From contig NZ_FOKZ01000021.1 of assembly GCF_900112285.1 (NCBI RefSeq), forward strand, positions 1-64,000: DNA of 64,000 nucleotides. The letters run 5' to 3'. Within the stretch, counting starts at the first letter, position 1. Every line of letters starts with the position of its first letter. Below are positions 34,087 through 41,732 of this stretch, piece by piece. The notes beneath the pieces are model-generated. The model searched no databases and was not told the origin of the DNA. It saw only the letters and a program-made list of their open reading frames with translations. A program made the position numbers and the translations under genes. This stretch comes from Polaromonas sp. OV174 (lineage in GTDB: Bacteria > Pseudomonadota > Gammaproteobacteria > Burkholderiales > Burkholderiaceae_C).

Positions 34087-35348
34087 TTCCCGCCCTGAAA
34101 GACCCTCCCATGCTGATCCCCAACCCACTCGCCCGGCGTGGCACCTATGAGGCCGCCCTGCAACTAGTCATGAACATCGCCCTGGCGCGCGAAAGCCGGC
34201 GCTGGCTCTCACACTGGGCGGTCCTGAACCCCGGCGCCACGCCAGTCTGGCAACTGCCGCAACTGGCGCAGCGCCTGTCCGTCGGACAGATCAGCGTCAA
34301 GGATGAATCCACGCGCTCGTCGCTGGGCAGCTTCAAGGTGCTGGGCGCGCCGATTGCCCTGCTGCGCCTGATCCAACGCCGCTGGCCCGACAAGGCTTTC
34401 AAGCCGGAGGACCTGCTGGCCGGCCGCCATGCGCAGGACTTGCAGGGCTTGGTGGTCATCAGCGCCACCGACGGCAACCATGGCCGCGCGCTCGCCGCCG
34501 CGGCCCAGAGCATGGGCTGCCGCTGCGTGATCGTGCTGCACGCCCAGGTGAGCGTTGAGCGCGAAGCGCCGATTGCCGCATTCGGCGCCGAGATCGTGCG
34601 TATCAGCGGCAACTACGATGAATCCGTGCAGGAAGCTGCTCGTCTGGCAGCGGCCAACGATTGGCAGGTGGTTTCCGACACGTCTTATGAGGGCTACGAG
34701 GAAATTCCGCGTGATGTGATGCAGGGCTATGCCACCATCGTCGATGAGCTGCTGGAGGGCCAGGCCGCTGCAGCCGCACCTTGCCCTTACACCCATGTGA
34801 TCCTGCAAGGCGGCGTGGGCGGCATGGCTGCAGGCGTCGTGAGCTACTTCTGGGAACGCTACGGCGAGCGGAGGCCGACCTTCATCGTGGTCGAGCCGGA
34901 GCAGGCCGACTGCCTCTACCAAAGCGCGCGGCTGGGCCGCCCGGCCCAGGCCACCGGCTCGGTCGACTCGGTGATGGCGGGCCTGGCCTGCGGTGAGACC
35001 TCGCCGCTGGCGTGGCGCTTTCTTCAGCCGGCCGTGGACTTCTTTATGACGGTCTCCGACGAACAGGCAGTGGATGCGATGCGCACGCTGGCCTCGGGCG
35101 AGGCCGGCGATGTGCCCGTGCTGAGCGGCGAATCGGGCGCTGCGGGGCTGGCGGCCCTGAAGGCGCTGGCGGGTTCGCCCGAGTTGCGCCGGCAAACCGG
35201 TCTGGGCGCCGATTCCCATGTGCTGCTCATCAGCACCGAGGGCGCCACGGCGCCTGCCGTGTATGCGCAGCTAACGGGTCGTTCCGCCCCCTCAGTGCTG
35301 GCGGCGCAGGTCGACTGGCAGCAACGGGTCGTCAAGAGCCGGTCATGA
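34083..35348 (+). CDS. Diaminopropionate ammonia-lyase-like PLP enzyme (YgeX family)
   Basis: 421 residues; ATG 34083 overlaps the M20 stop (ATGA). Fold-type II PLP hallmarks are the Schiff-base Lys in SSLGSFKVLGAP, SATDGNHGRALAAAAQ for the cofactor, QGGVGGMAAGVVSYFWE for the phosphate loop, and MAGLACGETSPLAW, all as in YgeX. It converts 2,3-diaminopropionate to pyruvate and two ammonia. The last seven codons plus stop (RVVKSRS) fall within a dispersed repeat element that continues downstream, so the C-terminus seems to have been rewritten by it. A second candidate start lies at 34110. Confidence 0.87.
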   Translation: MIPALKDPPMLIPNPLARRGTYEAALQLVMNIALARESRRWLSHWAVLNPGATPVWQLPQLAQRLSVGQISVKDESTRSSLGSFKVLGAPIALLRLIQRRWPDKAFKPEDLLAGRHAQDLQGLVVISATDGNHGRALAAAAQSMGCRCVIVLHAQVSVEREAPIAAFGAEIVRISGNYDESVQEAARLAAANDWQVVSDTSYEGYEEIPRDVMQGYATIVDELLEGQAAAAAPCPYTHVILQGGVGGMAAGVVSYFWERYGERRPTFIVVEPEQADCLYQSARLGRPAQATGSVDSVMAGLACGETSPLAWRFLQPAVDFFMTVSDEQAVDAMRTLASGEAGDVPVLSGESGAAGLAALKALAGSPELRRQTGLGADSHVLLISTEGATAPAVYAQLTGRSAPSVLAAQVDWQQRVVKSRS

Positions 35349-35407
35349 ACGACCGTTGGCGGGAAATCAATTGGGTTTCCGGTAAGTTGACATGGACGAT
35401 AGGCAGC
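35326..35407. repeat. Dispersed repeat copy overlapping the 3' end of the ammonia-lyase gene
   Basis: From GGGTCGTCAAG at 35326 this segment matches 29054-29125 closely, with a few substitutions, through CCGGTAAG and a following GGCAGC. It includes the final codons and stop of the upstream gene. Confidence 0.75.
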
Positions 35408-35602
35408 AAACTGTGCAATCCGGTCCCTCTACAGGGCTTGCGGCGACTGGCTGTAATAGGCTGAACCCCGACATACACACGTCCCAATGACCCACGTAGA
35501 ACCCGGGTGCGATACTTGAGCCCATGCGCTGCATCTCCGTCTGCGCGGGCCTTTGAAGGCGCAAGATGCGGCGCATGCCCCCATCCTTCATCGCTTCCTG
35601 TC

Positions 35603-36208
35603 ATGTACCAACTAGCCGCCCCCGCCAGCGCTGAAATCGAGGTCAAAAAAAGCCGTTTTATCGGTATGCTGTTCGCGGTCGGCAGTCGGGCCGAGGCGCA
35701 ATTGCTGCTGGCCGCGCAGCGCAAGCAGCATCCGGGCGCTTGCCATGTGTGCTGGGCGCTGGTCTGCGACGGCGATTCCGGCCTGGACGACGATGGCGAG
35801 CCGTCCGGCACAGCGGCCAAGCCCATGTACAACGTGCTGATGCACAAGGATTTGATGAATGTGCTGGCGGTGGTCGTGCGCTATTGGGGCGGCATCAAGC
35901 TGGGCGCGGGCGGGCTGACGCGGGCCTATGGCCAGGCGATTTCCGAGGCGGTCAAGAATGCTGATCTGCAGCCGGTCGAGCCACAATGCGAGCGGCGCTG
36001 CGTGCTGCAGTTTGCCGATGAATCCAGCTTGCGCCGGCTGTGCGAACAGCAGCAGATCACGGTACTGGATGCCGCTTACGCCGATGCCGTCACGCTGGTG
36101 CTGCGCATGAAGCAGCGCCAGGCCGAGGCGTTTGAAGAGGCGGCGCGCAACCTGCTGCGCGGCGCGCTGCATTTCAGCCGGGCGCCTACGCCGCGCAAGC
36201 ATCCATAG
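35603..36208 (+). CDS. yigZ: YigZ/IMPACT-family protein
   Basis: 201 residues from MYQLAAPASAEIEVKKSRFI at 35603. The UPF0029 N-terminal domain has SRFIGMLFAV, HPGACHVCWA, DDDGEPSGTAAKPM and VVVRYWGGIKLGAGGLTRAY, the signature block of the family. A C-terminal ferredoxin-like domain (DUF1949) completes it. Members bind nucleic acid or the ribosome; the bacterial role is not settled. It is a common core gene and stands as a single transcription unit here. Confidence 0.93.
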   Translation: MYQLAAPASAEIEVKKSRFIGMLFAVGSRAEAQLLLAAQRKQHPGACHVCWALVCDGDSGLDDDGEPSGTAAKPMYNVLMHKDLMNVLAVVVRYWGGIKLGAGGLTRAYGQAISEAVKNADLQPVEPQCERRCVLQFADESSLRRLCEQQQITVLDAAYADAVTLVLRMKQRQAEAFEEAARNLLRGALHFSRAPTPRKHP

Positions 36209-36218
36209 CGAGCCCACC

Positions 36219-36362
36219 ATGGAAATCGGCAAGCTGTTCGACGCGATTCCGGCCAGCCTGCCGGACGAAATCAGCGAATGTCTGCTGCGGTCAGGTAGCC
36301 TCAGGGTAGAGTGCATCGTCTCCAAGGGCCAGCATTCGGCCCCTGGCTTTTGGGATGCCTAG
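36219..36362 (+). pseudogene. Truncated cupin-domain protein
   Basis: A 47-residue frame, starting eleven bases after yigZ, reads MEIGKLFDAIPASLPDEISE, then LRVECIVSKGQHSAPGFW, then stops. This is the beginning of a small cupin family (about 110 residues) in which the text normally continues into a metal-binding barrel after GFW. The barrel with its His ligands is missing, so the product cannot fold as a cupin. It is a decayed gene, identified from recalled sequence pattern. Confidence 0.6.
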
Positions 36363-36439
36363 AAAACGAGAGCGACAAAAAGTCGAATGAACGAGGCACA
36401 GTGGCCCAATCCATTCGGTTTGCGTGGATGTGTTGACGA

Positions 36440-37489
36440 CTAGGCGGTCAGAGAGGCGCAATCGATGACGAAGCGGTACTTCACGTCGCCCTTGAGCATG
36501 CGCTCATAGGCGTCATTGATCTCGTTGGCCGGGATCATCTCGATATCGGACACGATGCCATGCTCGGCGCAGAAATCCAGCATCTCCTGCGTTTCGGGAA
36601 TGCCGCCGATCAGCGAACCGGCCAGGCTGCGGCGCTTCATGATCAGGTTGAACACTTGCGGTGAGGGATGTGGAGAGGCCGGCGCACCGACCAGCGTCAT
36701 CGTGCCGTCACGCTTGAGCAGGGTCAGGAAGGCGTCCAGATCATGCGGTGCGGCGACCGTGTTGAGAATGAAGTCAAAGCTCTTGGCATGTGCTGCCATT
36801 TCATCGGCATTGCGAGAGACGACGACTTCATCCGCGCCCAGGGCCTTGGCCGCTTCGCGCTTGGATTCGGACGTGGTGAAGGCCACGACGTGTGCGCCCA
36901 TCGCGTGTGCCAATTTAAGGCCCATATGGCCGAGGCCACCGATGCCGACCACGCCCACCTTTTGACCCGGCCCTACCTTCCAATGCCGCAGCGGCGAGTA
37001 AGTCGTGATGCCCGCGCAGAGCAAGGGCGCGACAGCTGCCAGCTGGGCCTCGGGATGGCGGATGCGCAGCACATAGCGCTCGTGCACGACGATTTGCTGC
37101 GAATAGCCGCCCAGCGTATGGCCAGGCGCGTCCGGTGTCGGGCCGTTGTACGTGCCGACCATGTGGTCGCAGTAGTTCTCCAGGCCTTCGCCACAGTCCT
37201 CGCAGTGCTTGCAGCTATCGACGATGCAGCCGACGCCCACCAGGTCACCGAGCTTGAGGCCCGACACGTGTACGCCCACGGCGGATACGCGGCCAACGAT
37301 TTCGTGACCCGGCACGCAGGGGTAGAGCGTGCCCGCCCACTCGGAGCGCACCTGGTGAACGTCCGAGTGGCATACGCCGCAGTAAGCGATGGCTATCTGA
37401 ACGTCGTGTGCGCCCGGCGTGCGCCGGGTGATGTCGATCGGTTCGAGGGGGCTGTTACCCGCATGGGCGCCATAGGCTTTGATGTTCAT
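36440..37489 (-). CDS. Zinc-dependent alcohol dehydrogenase (NADP-type, CAD/YahK-like)
   Basis: 349 residues with GAAGGAG before the start. Catalytic zinc ligands are in YCGVCHSD (Cys37) and PGHEIVG (His62), structural zinc cysteines in DSCKHCEDCGEGLENYCDH, and the cofactor loop is VGIGGLGHMGLKLAHAMGA. This is the cinnamyl-alcohol-dehydrogenase-like group, which reduces broad aldehydes. It is last in a four-gene minus-strand operon (hydrolase, MFS pump, cyclophilin-like lipoprotein, dehydrogenase) with gaps of 9-30 bases, divergent from a LysR regulator. Confidence 0.93.
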   Translation of the reverse strand: MNIKAYGAHAGNSPLEPIDITRRTPGAHDVQIAIAYCGVCHSDVHQVRSEWAGTLYPCVPGHEIVGRVSAVGVHVSGLKLGDLVGVGCIVDSCKHCEDCGEGLENYCDHMVGTYNGPTPDAPGHTLGGYSQQIVVHERYVLRIRHPEAQLAAVAPLLCAGITTYSPLRHWKVGPGQKVGVVGIGGLGHMGLKLAHAMGAHVVAFTTSESKREAAKALGADEVVVSRNADEMAAHAKSFDFILNTVAAPHDLDAFLTLLKRDGTMTLVGAPASPHPSPQVFNLIMKRRSLAGSLIGGIPETQEMLDFCAEHGIVSDIEMIPANEINDAYERMLKGDVKYRFVIDCASLTA

Positions 37490-37519
37490 GATGTGGACTC
37501 CTTCGTTAATCTGGAAAAA

Positions 37520-38086
37520 CTAGTCTTTAGAAAAAATGACTCGTACGCCACGCCGGCCTAGCGCCTGAGCCAAACCAGAGGGGTCGTCTACGCGGCCAAG
37601 GCGCGTGTACGCATACGACGACTCGAATGCCAAATAAAAAACGACCAGCGTGTCAGGTCCATACAGCATGAGGTCGCCATTGCGAATCGCGCCCGGTCGG
37701 CTCGGATCCGTAGGCAGCGCTTTCGGCAAGTTGGCGTGCTTTTCGTTGCCATTGAGCTCGGCCATGTCGAGCATCATCGGTAACTGATCGGCGAACGCAA
37801 GGGCAGCCGCGCTGTCAGCCAAGTTGATGGCGAAACGACGTTCGCCGACGGTCATCCACATACGTGATTCCTCAGGTTTGGCGACCGTCGCACCGACACG
37901 TCCGGCAGCCACAGCGAGTGGACTCTGAGCCGGTTGAGTGCCGGCATTGCAAGCGCTCAACACCAGCAGAGCGAGCAGCGGGCTCAGCACGCGCAGGCAA
38001 CTGCGGCCCCGGGTATGGTGATGTTCAGTCTCCGTGGCGCGGGGACGCTGGCCATGCTTCCATGCTGTGAGGTAGTTTATGCGCAT
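37520..38086 (-). CDS. Cyclophilin-like-fold lipoprotein
   Basis: 188 residues. A lipoprotein signal (hydrophobic LLALLVLSAC with the acylated Cys) follows a long, partly basic leader, so the exact start is uncertain. The mature domain reads WMTVGERRFAINLADSAAAL, LPMMLDMAELNGNEKHANLP, RPGAIRNGDLMLYGPDTLVV and GRVDDPSGLAQALG, which is the cyclophilin-like family (PF18050), small proteins of unknown function often near oxidoreductases. It lies between the MFS pump and the alcohol dehydrogenase, 26 and 30 bases from them. Confidence 0.85.
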   Translation of the reverse strand: MRINYLTAWKHGQRPRATETEHHHTRGRSCLRVLSPLLALLVLSACNAGTQPAQSPLAVAAGRVGATVAKPEESRMWMTVGERRFAINLADSAAALAFADQLPMMLDMAELNGNEKHANLPKALPTDPSRPGAIRNGDLMLYGPDTLVVFYLAFESSYAYTRLGRVDDPSGLAQALGRRGVRVIFSKD

Positions 38087-38112
38087 GGCGTCATCTTTGC
38101 TACGACCGTGTC

Positions 38113-39336
38113 CTATATGGTGCCAGGGGCTTGCGAGCGTGAGGTCAGGAAGGTCAGAGAAGCCGCGATCAGCAGCACGACCGCGCTTGCGACAAATGTG
38201 CTCTGGTATCCGCTAGCATCGAACAGCAGGCCGCCGATGGTGGAGCCCAACGCAATGGCGAGTTGGACCACGGCAACCATCAGCCCTCCGCCAGCCTCTG
38301 CATCACCAGGCAAAGTTTTTGCCAACCAGGACCACCAGCCTACCGGCGCTGCGGTGGCAACCAGCCCCCACAGGCCTAACAGCGCTGCCACTGCCGCAAC
38401 CTCGCTGCCAAAGGCGGTGAGTGCCACGGCAATCGCCGCCATCAGAATTGGAATGCCGATCAGCGTGCGGTAGAAGTCCCACTTCAGAAACGTGCTGATG
38501 GCCGTGGTGCCGATGAATCCAGCGACACCGATCGTCAACAGAACGAGCGACAGCGTGGTCACGTCCACACGGGTCACTGTTTCAAGGAACGGGCGCAGAT
38601 AAGTAAACAAGGCGAACTGTCCCATGAAGAAGGTGCTGATAGCCAGCATGCCGACAAGGACCGCCGGGTTCTTGAGCAGTCTGAGGACGTTGCCGGAACC
38701 CGCCGAGCGGGCCTGCGCCGGCATGGAAGGCAGGCTGATCCACTGCCAGACAAAGGCGATCAGTGCTACCGGCAACAAACAGAAGAAGGCACCACGCCAC
38801 CCGATGATCGAACCCAGGTAACTACCCAAGGGAGCAGCGATGACCATTGCCAGCGCATTGCCGCCATTGAAGATGGCCAAAGCTCGCGGCACCAGATGGG
38901 ACGGCACCAGACGCATGGCAGTGGCTGCCGACAAGGACCAGAATCCGCCGACCACCACCCCGATCAGCGCACGGCCGGCCATGTACGTCAGATAGTTCGG
39001 CGCCAACGCTACAACGACCCCGGAGACGGCCATCAGCGCGGTCAGCCCCAGCAAAAGCACCTTGCGGTTCATGCTGCCGGCGATGAACGAGATCGACAGA
39101 CTTGTCAGCACCGCGAACGCGCCAGAGATGGCAATGCCCTGTCCGGCAAGTCCTTCGCTGACCCGGAGATCGTTGGCCATGGGCGTCAGCAGGCTGACGG
39201 GCATGAACTCCGAGGCGATCAGCGCAAAGACGCACAGCGTCATCGCGAGGACGCCGCCCCACATCGCGGGCGGTGCTTCGACGGTGCGCTGCCTGTGCGC
39301 GCCATGGAGGGTGGCGGTGCCTATTGGTGCTGTCAT
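38113..39336 (-). CDS. MFS transporter (DHA1-type efflux pump)
   Basis: 407 residues with twelve predicted transmembrane helices. MFS motifs are visible after helix 2 (GSMNRKVLLLGLTAL, a form of motif A) and in helix 4-5 (AGRALIGVVVGGFWSLSAAT). It resembles the AraJ/NepI drug:proton antiporter group, whose members export sugars, nucleosides or toxic compounds. It begins nine bases after the hydrolase gene and is probably co-transcribed with it, suggesting export of a toxic substrate or product handled by this operon. Confidence 0.92.
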   Translation of the reverse strand: MTAPIGTATLHGAHRQRTVEAPPAMWGGVLAMTLCVFALIASEFMPVSLLTPMANDLRVSEGLAGQGIAISGAFAVLTSLSISFIAGSMNRKVLLLGLTALMAVSGVVVALAPNYLTYMAGRALIGVVVGGFWSLSAATAMRLVPSHLVPRALAIFNGGNALAMVIAAPLGSYLGSIIGWRGAFFCLLPVALIAFVWQWISLPSMPAQARSAGSGNVLRLLKNPAVLVGMLAISTFFMGQFALFTYLRPFLETVTRVDVTTLSLVLLTIGVAGFIGTTAISTFLKWDFYRTLIGIPILMAAIAVALTAFGSEVAAVAALLGLWGLVATAAPVGWWSWLAKTLPGDAEAGGGLMVAVVQLAIALGSTIGGLLFDASGYQSTFVASAVVLLIAASLTFLTSRSQAPGTI

Positions 39337-39345
39337 GGAGTGCGC

Positions 39346-40455
39346 TTATGCCAGGTTTTTGTGGAAGAACAAGTTCAGCTTGTCCCACGGAATGAGGCTC
39401 ACCCTGTCATACAGGTCGACGTGTCCCGCGCCCGGAACAATGACCAGCTCCTTGGGCTGGCCAGCAAGCCGGAACGCTACTTCGCTGAACTCTTTTGAAT
39501 GGGCCTGGTCGCCCGTGATGAACAGCATAGGGCGCGGCGAAATCGTCTCGATGTCATTGAACGGGTAGAAGTTCATGAACTTGACGTTGCTGGTCAGCGT
39601 CGGGTGGGTCGTCAGCGCGGTCGAGGAACTCGCGGGGGTGAACTCACCGCGCGGCGTGCGATAAAAATCGTAAAACTCGCGCTGAATCGGATGGGTGTCC
39701 TTGTCCAGCTTGTGCACCGTCCCGCTGGTGTACTGGGTCTTGCCGCCGGTGAACTCTGCATAGCGCTGTTGCGCCGCCTGCGCGATCATCTGCTTGCGCT
39801 GTTCGAGCGACTGCGAATGATTTAACGCATCGCGGTTGGCCGCGCCCATGTCATACATGCTGACCGTGGCGATGACCTTCATGCGCGGGTCGATCTTGGC
39901 GGCGCTGATGACGAAGCTGCCACTGCCGCATAGGCCGAGAACGCCGATGCGCTCTCGGTTTACAAACGCCTGGGTGCCCAGGTAGTCCACCGCTGCGCTG
40001 AAGGCTTCGGCATAGATGTCAGGAGCGACGACGTTGCGCGGCTGGCCCTCGCTCTCGCCCCAGAACGACTGGTCGATCGCCAGGGTGACGAAGCCCTGTT
40101 CGGCCAGCTTTTGTGCGTACAGCTTAGCGCTTTGTTCTTTCACCGCGCCCATGGGATGGCCGACGATGATTGCCGGATGTTTGGCATTGCGGTTGAGGTT
40201 CTTGGGCGTGAACAGATTCCCAACCACCTTCATTTGGTACTGGTTGTTGAAAGTGACCTTCTGTGCGGACACTGTCGCGCTCTTGTAGAAGTTGTCGGCA
40301 CCATTGGATATGTCTGGCACTGGCTTGTTGTCCGCAGCCAAGGCTGCGTTGCCAGCTAGGGACAAGACACCCAGCGCAGCCACGGTAGAGCCAGTTGTCT
40401 TCAGGAACTCGCGGCGATCCGATTCTTGTTGGGGCATATACAAGTCTTCATTCAT
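39346..40455 (-). CDS. TAT-exported alpha/beta hydrolase (DLH-like)
   Basis: 369 residues (363 if started at the second Met, 40437). The N-terminus has a twin-arginine signal, RREFLKTTGSTVAALGVLSL, ending NAALA. The catalytic domain has IIVGHPMGAVKEQSA, the nucleophile in GVLGLCGSGSFVISAA, the acid in FITGDQAHSKEF and His in PGAGHVDLYD. It resembles the YcjY family of unknown substrate. It is first in the four-gene operon and faces a LysR gene across an intergenic region with a perfect LysR-type palindrome. Confidence 0.9.
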   Translation of the reverse strand: MNEDLYMPQQESDRREFLKTTGSTVAALGVLSLAGNAALAADNKPVPDISNGADNFYKSATVSAQKVTFNNQYQMKVVGNLFTPKNLNRNAKHPAIIVGHPMGAVKEQSAKLYAQKLAEQGFVTLAIDQSFWGESEGQPRNVVAPDIYAEAFSAAVDYLGTQAFVNRERIGVLGLCGSGSFVISAAKIDPRMKVIATVSMYDMGAANRDALNHSQSLEQRKQMIAQAAQQRYAEFTGGKTQYTSGTVHKLDKDTHPIQREFYDFYRTPRGEFTPASSSTALTTHPTLTSNVKFMNFYPFNDIETISPRPMLFITGDQAHSKEFSEVAFRLAGQPKELVIVPGAGHVDLYDRVSLIPWDKLNLFFHKNLA

Positions 40456-40566
40456 GGTTAAGTTGGAGGCGCAGGCGTCAGATGGTCTGCCTGCCGTCGC
40501 TTTTCATACCCAGAATTTTGGCGAATAGAGTGCTTCTCTACTAGCTAATGAATGCTTATATTGCCT

Positions 40567-40581
40567 ATTAGTACTGCTAAT
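40567..40581. promoter_or_regulatory. LysR-type operator between hydrolase operon and its regulator
   Basis: ATTAG-TACTG-CTAAT is a perfect 15-base inverted repeat with the T-N11-A form, and a further half-site CTAAT lies at 40544-40548. It sits just before the LysR start. A strong candidate binding site for the divergent regulator. Confidence 0.6.
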
Positions 40582-40589
40582 CAATATTC

Positions 40590-41507
40590 ATGGGAAACTT
40601 CACCATGGCCAGACGAAACCTCAACGATCTCTTGTCCTTCGTGACGGTGGCCCGTGAAGGCAGTTTCACCCGTGCCGCCGCACTGTTGGGCGTGACTCAA
40701 TCGGCCCTCAGCCAAGCCATCAGCGGCCTGGAGGCCAAGCTCGAAATCCGGCTGCTTACCCGCACCACGCGCAGCGTGTCTCCGACGGCGGCTGGCGAAC
40801 AGCTCTTGCAAGCCATTGGCCACCGCTTTGATGAAATCGAAGCGGAGTTGGACGCTTTGACCGAGCTGCGCGATAAACCCGCAGGCACCGTGCGCATCAC
40901 CTGCGGCGACCACGTCGTGCGAACAACGCTGCTGCCGAAGATCGCGCCGCTATTGACCGAGTTTCCCGACATCAATGTCGAGTTCGACATCAACTATGGT
41001 TTTCGGGACATCGTGGCGGATCGCTTTGACGCTGGCGTGCGCCTGGGCGATACCATCGACAAGGACATGATTGCGGTACCGATAGGCCCGAAGCTGCGCA
41101 TGGCTGCGGTCGCCTCGCCAGCGTACTTCGCCAAGCACCCGGCGCCGAAGACCCCGCGTGAGTTGGTGGCGCACTGCTGCATCAACATGCGCTTTCCTAC
41201 GCATGGCGGGCTGTATGTTTGGGAGTTTGAGCGCAGAGGTGAGCCCTTGAATGTTCGCGTCGATGGGCAGGTCGTGCTCAACAGCTCACCCCATATCGTG
41301 CTCGCGGCGCTCGAAGGGTTGGGAATTGCCTTCCTCCCGGAAGAGGAGTTCGCACCGCACATAGAGGAGGGGCGGCTGATGCGTGTACTGCAGGACTGGT
41401 GCGCCCCCTTCGAGGGCTATTACCTCTACTATCCGAGCCGGCGACAGCCGTCTCCGGCGTTCTCGCGTGTGGTTGACGCTGTGCGTTTCAAACAAGAAAA
41501 GCGTTGA
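40590..41507 (+). CDS. LysR-family transcriptional regulator (CrgA/DhcR-like group)
   Basis: 305 residues from ATG 40590; ATG 40605 (MARRNLNDLLSFVTV) is an equally good start. The DNA-binding domain reads LLSFVTVAREGSFTRAAALL, GVTQSALSQAISGLEAKLEI, RLLTRTTRSVSPTAAGEQLL. The effector domain (FDAGVRLGDTIDKDMIAVPI, VASPAYFAKHPAP) is of the large CrgA-like group that often senses small electrophiles. It is divergent from the hydrolase - MFS - lipoprotein - dehydrogenase operon. Confidence 0.93.
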   Translation: MGNFTMARRNLNDLLSFVTVAREGSFTRAAALLGVTQSALSQAISGLEAKLEIRLLTRTTRSVSPTAAGEQLLQAIGHRFDEIEAELDALTELRDKPAGTVRITCGDHVVRTTLLPKIAPLLTEFPDINVEFDINYGFRDIVADRFDAGVRLGDTIDKDMIAVPIGPKLRMAAVASPAYFAKHPAPKTPRELVAHCCINMRFPTHGGLYVWEFERRGEPLNVRVDGQVVLNSSPHIVLAALEGLGIAFLPEEEFAPHIEEGRLMRVLQDWCAPFEGYYLYYPSRRQPSPAFSRVVDAVRFKQEKR

Positions 41508-41631
41508 TAAGGCCGCTCCCGGCACGAAGGCGCAACGCTGACAAATCGGGCGGCCATGCCGTTTCGAACACGGCTTTTTTCCAGTCGCTTTGCGCAGCTG
41601 CAAAAGGGGCTGCTGGCGGATCTTGACAATG

Positions 41632-41674
41632 AAAAAGAGCACGCTTGAAATAGATCGCAAGCGTGCTCTTTTTT
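41632..41674. terminator. Bidirectional intrinsic terminator
   Basis: AAAAAGAGCACGCTTG (41632-41647) pairs perfectly with CAAGCGTGCTCTTTTT further on, with a ten-base loop, and has an A-run on one side and a T-run on the other. It serves the convergent LysR and gamma-glutamyltransferase genes. Confidence 0.9.
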
Positions 41675-41676
41675 CG

Positions 41677-41713
41677 ATAGCTGTCAGCGACCGACCACAA
41701 AGGGCTAGAGCGC
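41677..41713 (+). repeat. Interspersed 37-base element, copy 1
   Basis: Begins ATAGC; GGGCT follows exactly 25 bases after the first base, and the copy ends AGAGCGC. It abuts the terminator at 41632-41674. It is one of five copies in the window with the same internal spacing. Confidence 0.75.
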
Positions 41714-41732
41714 TATTTGACCGATATTTTTC

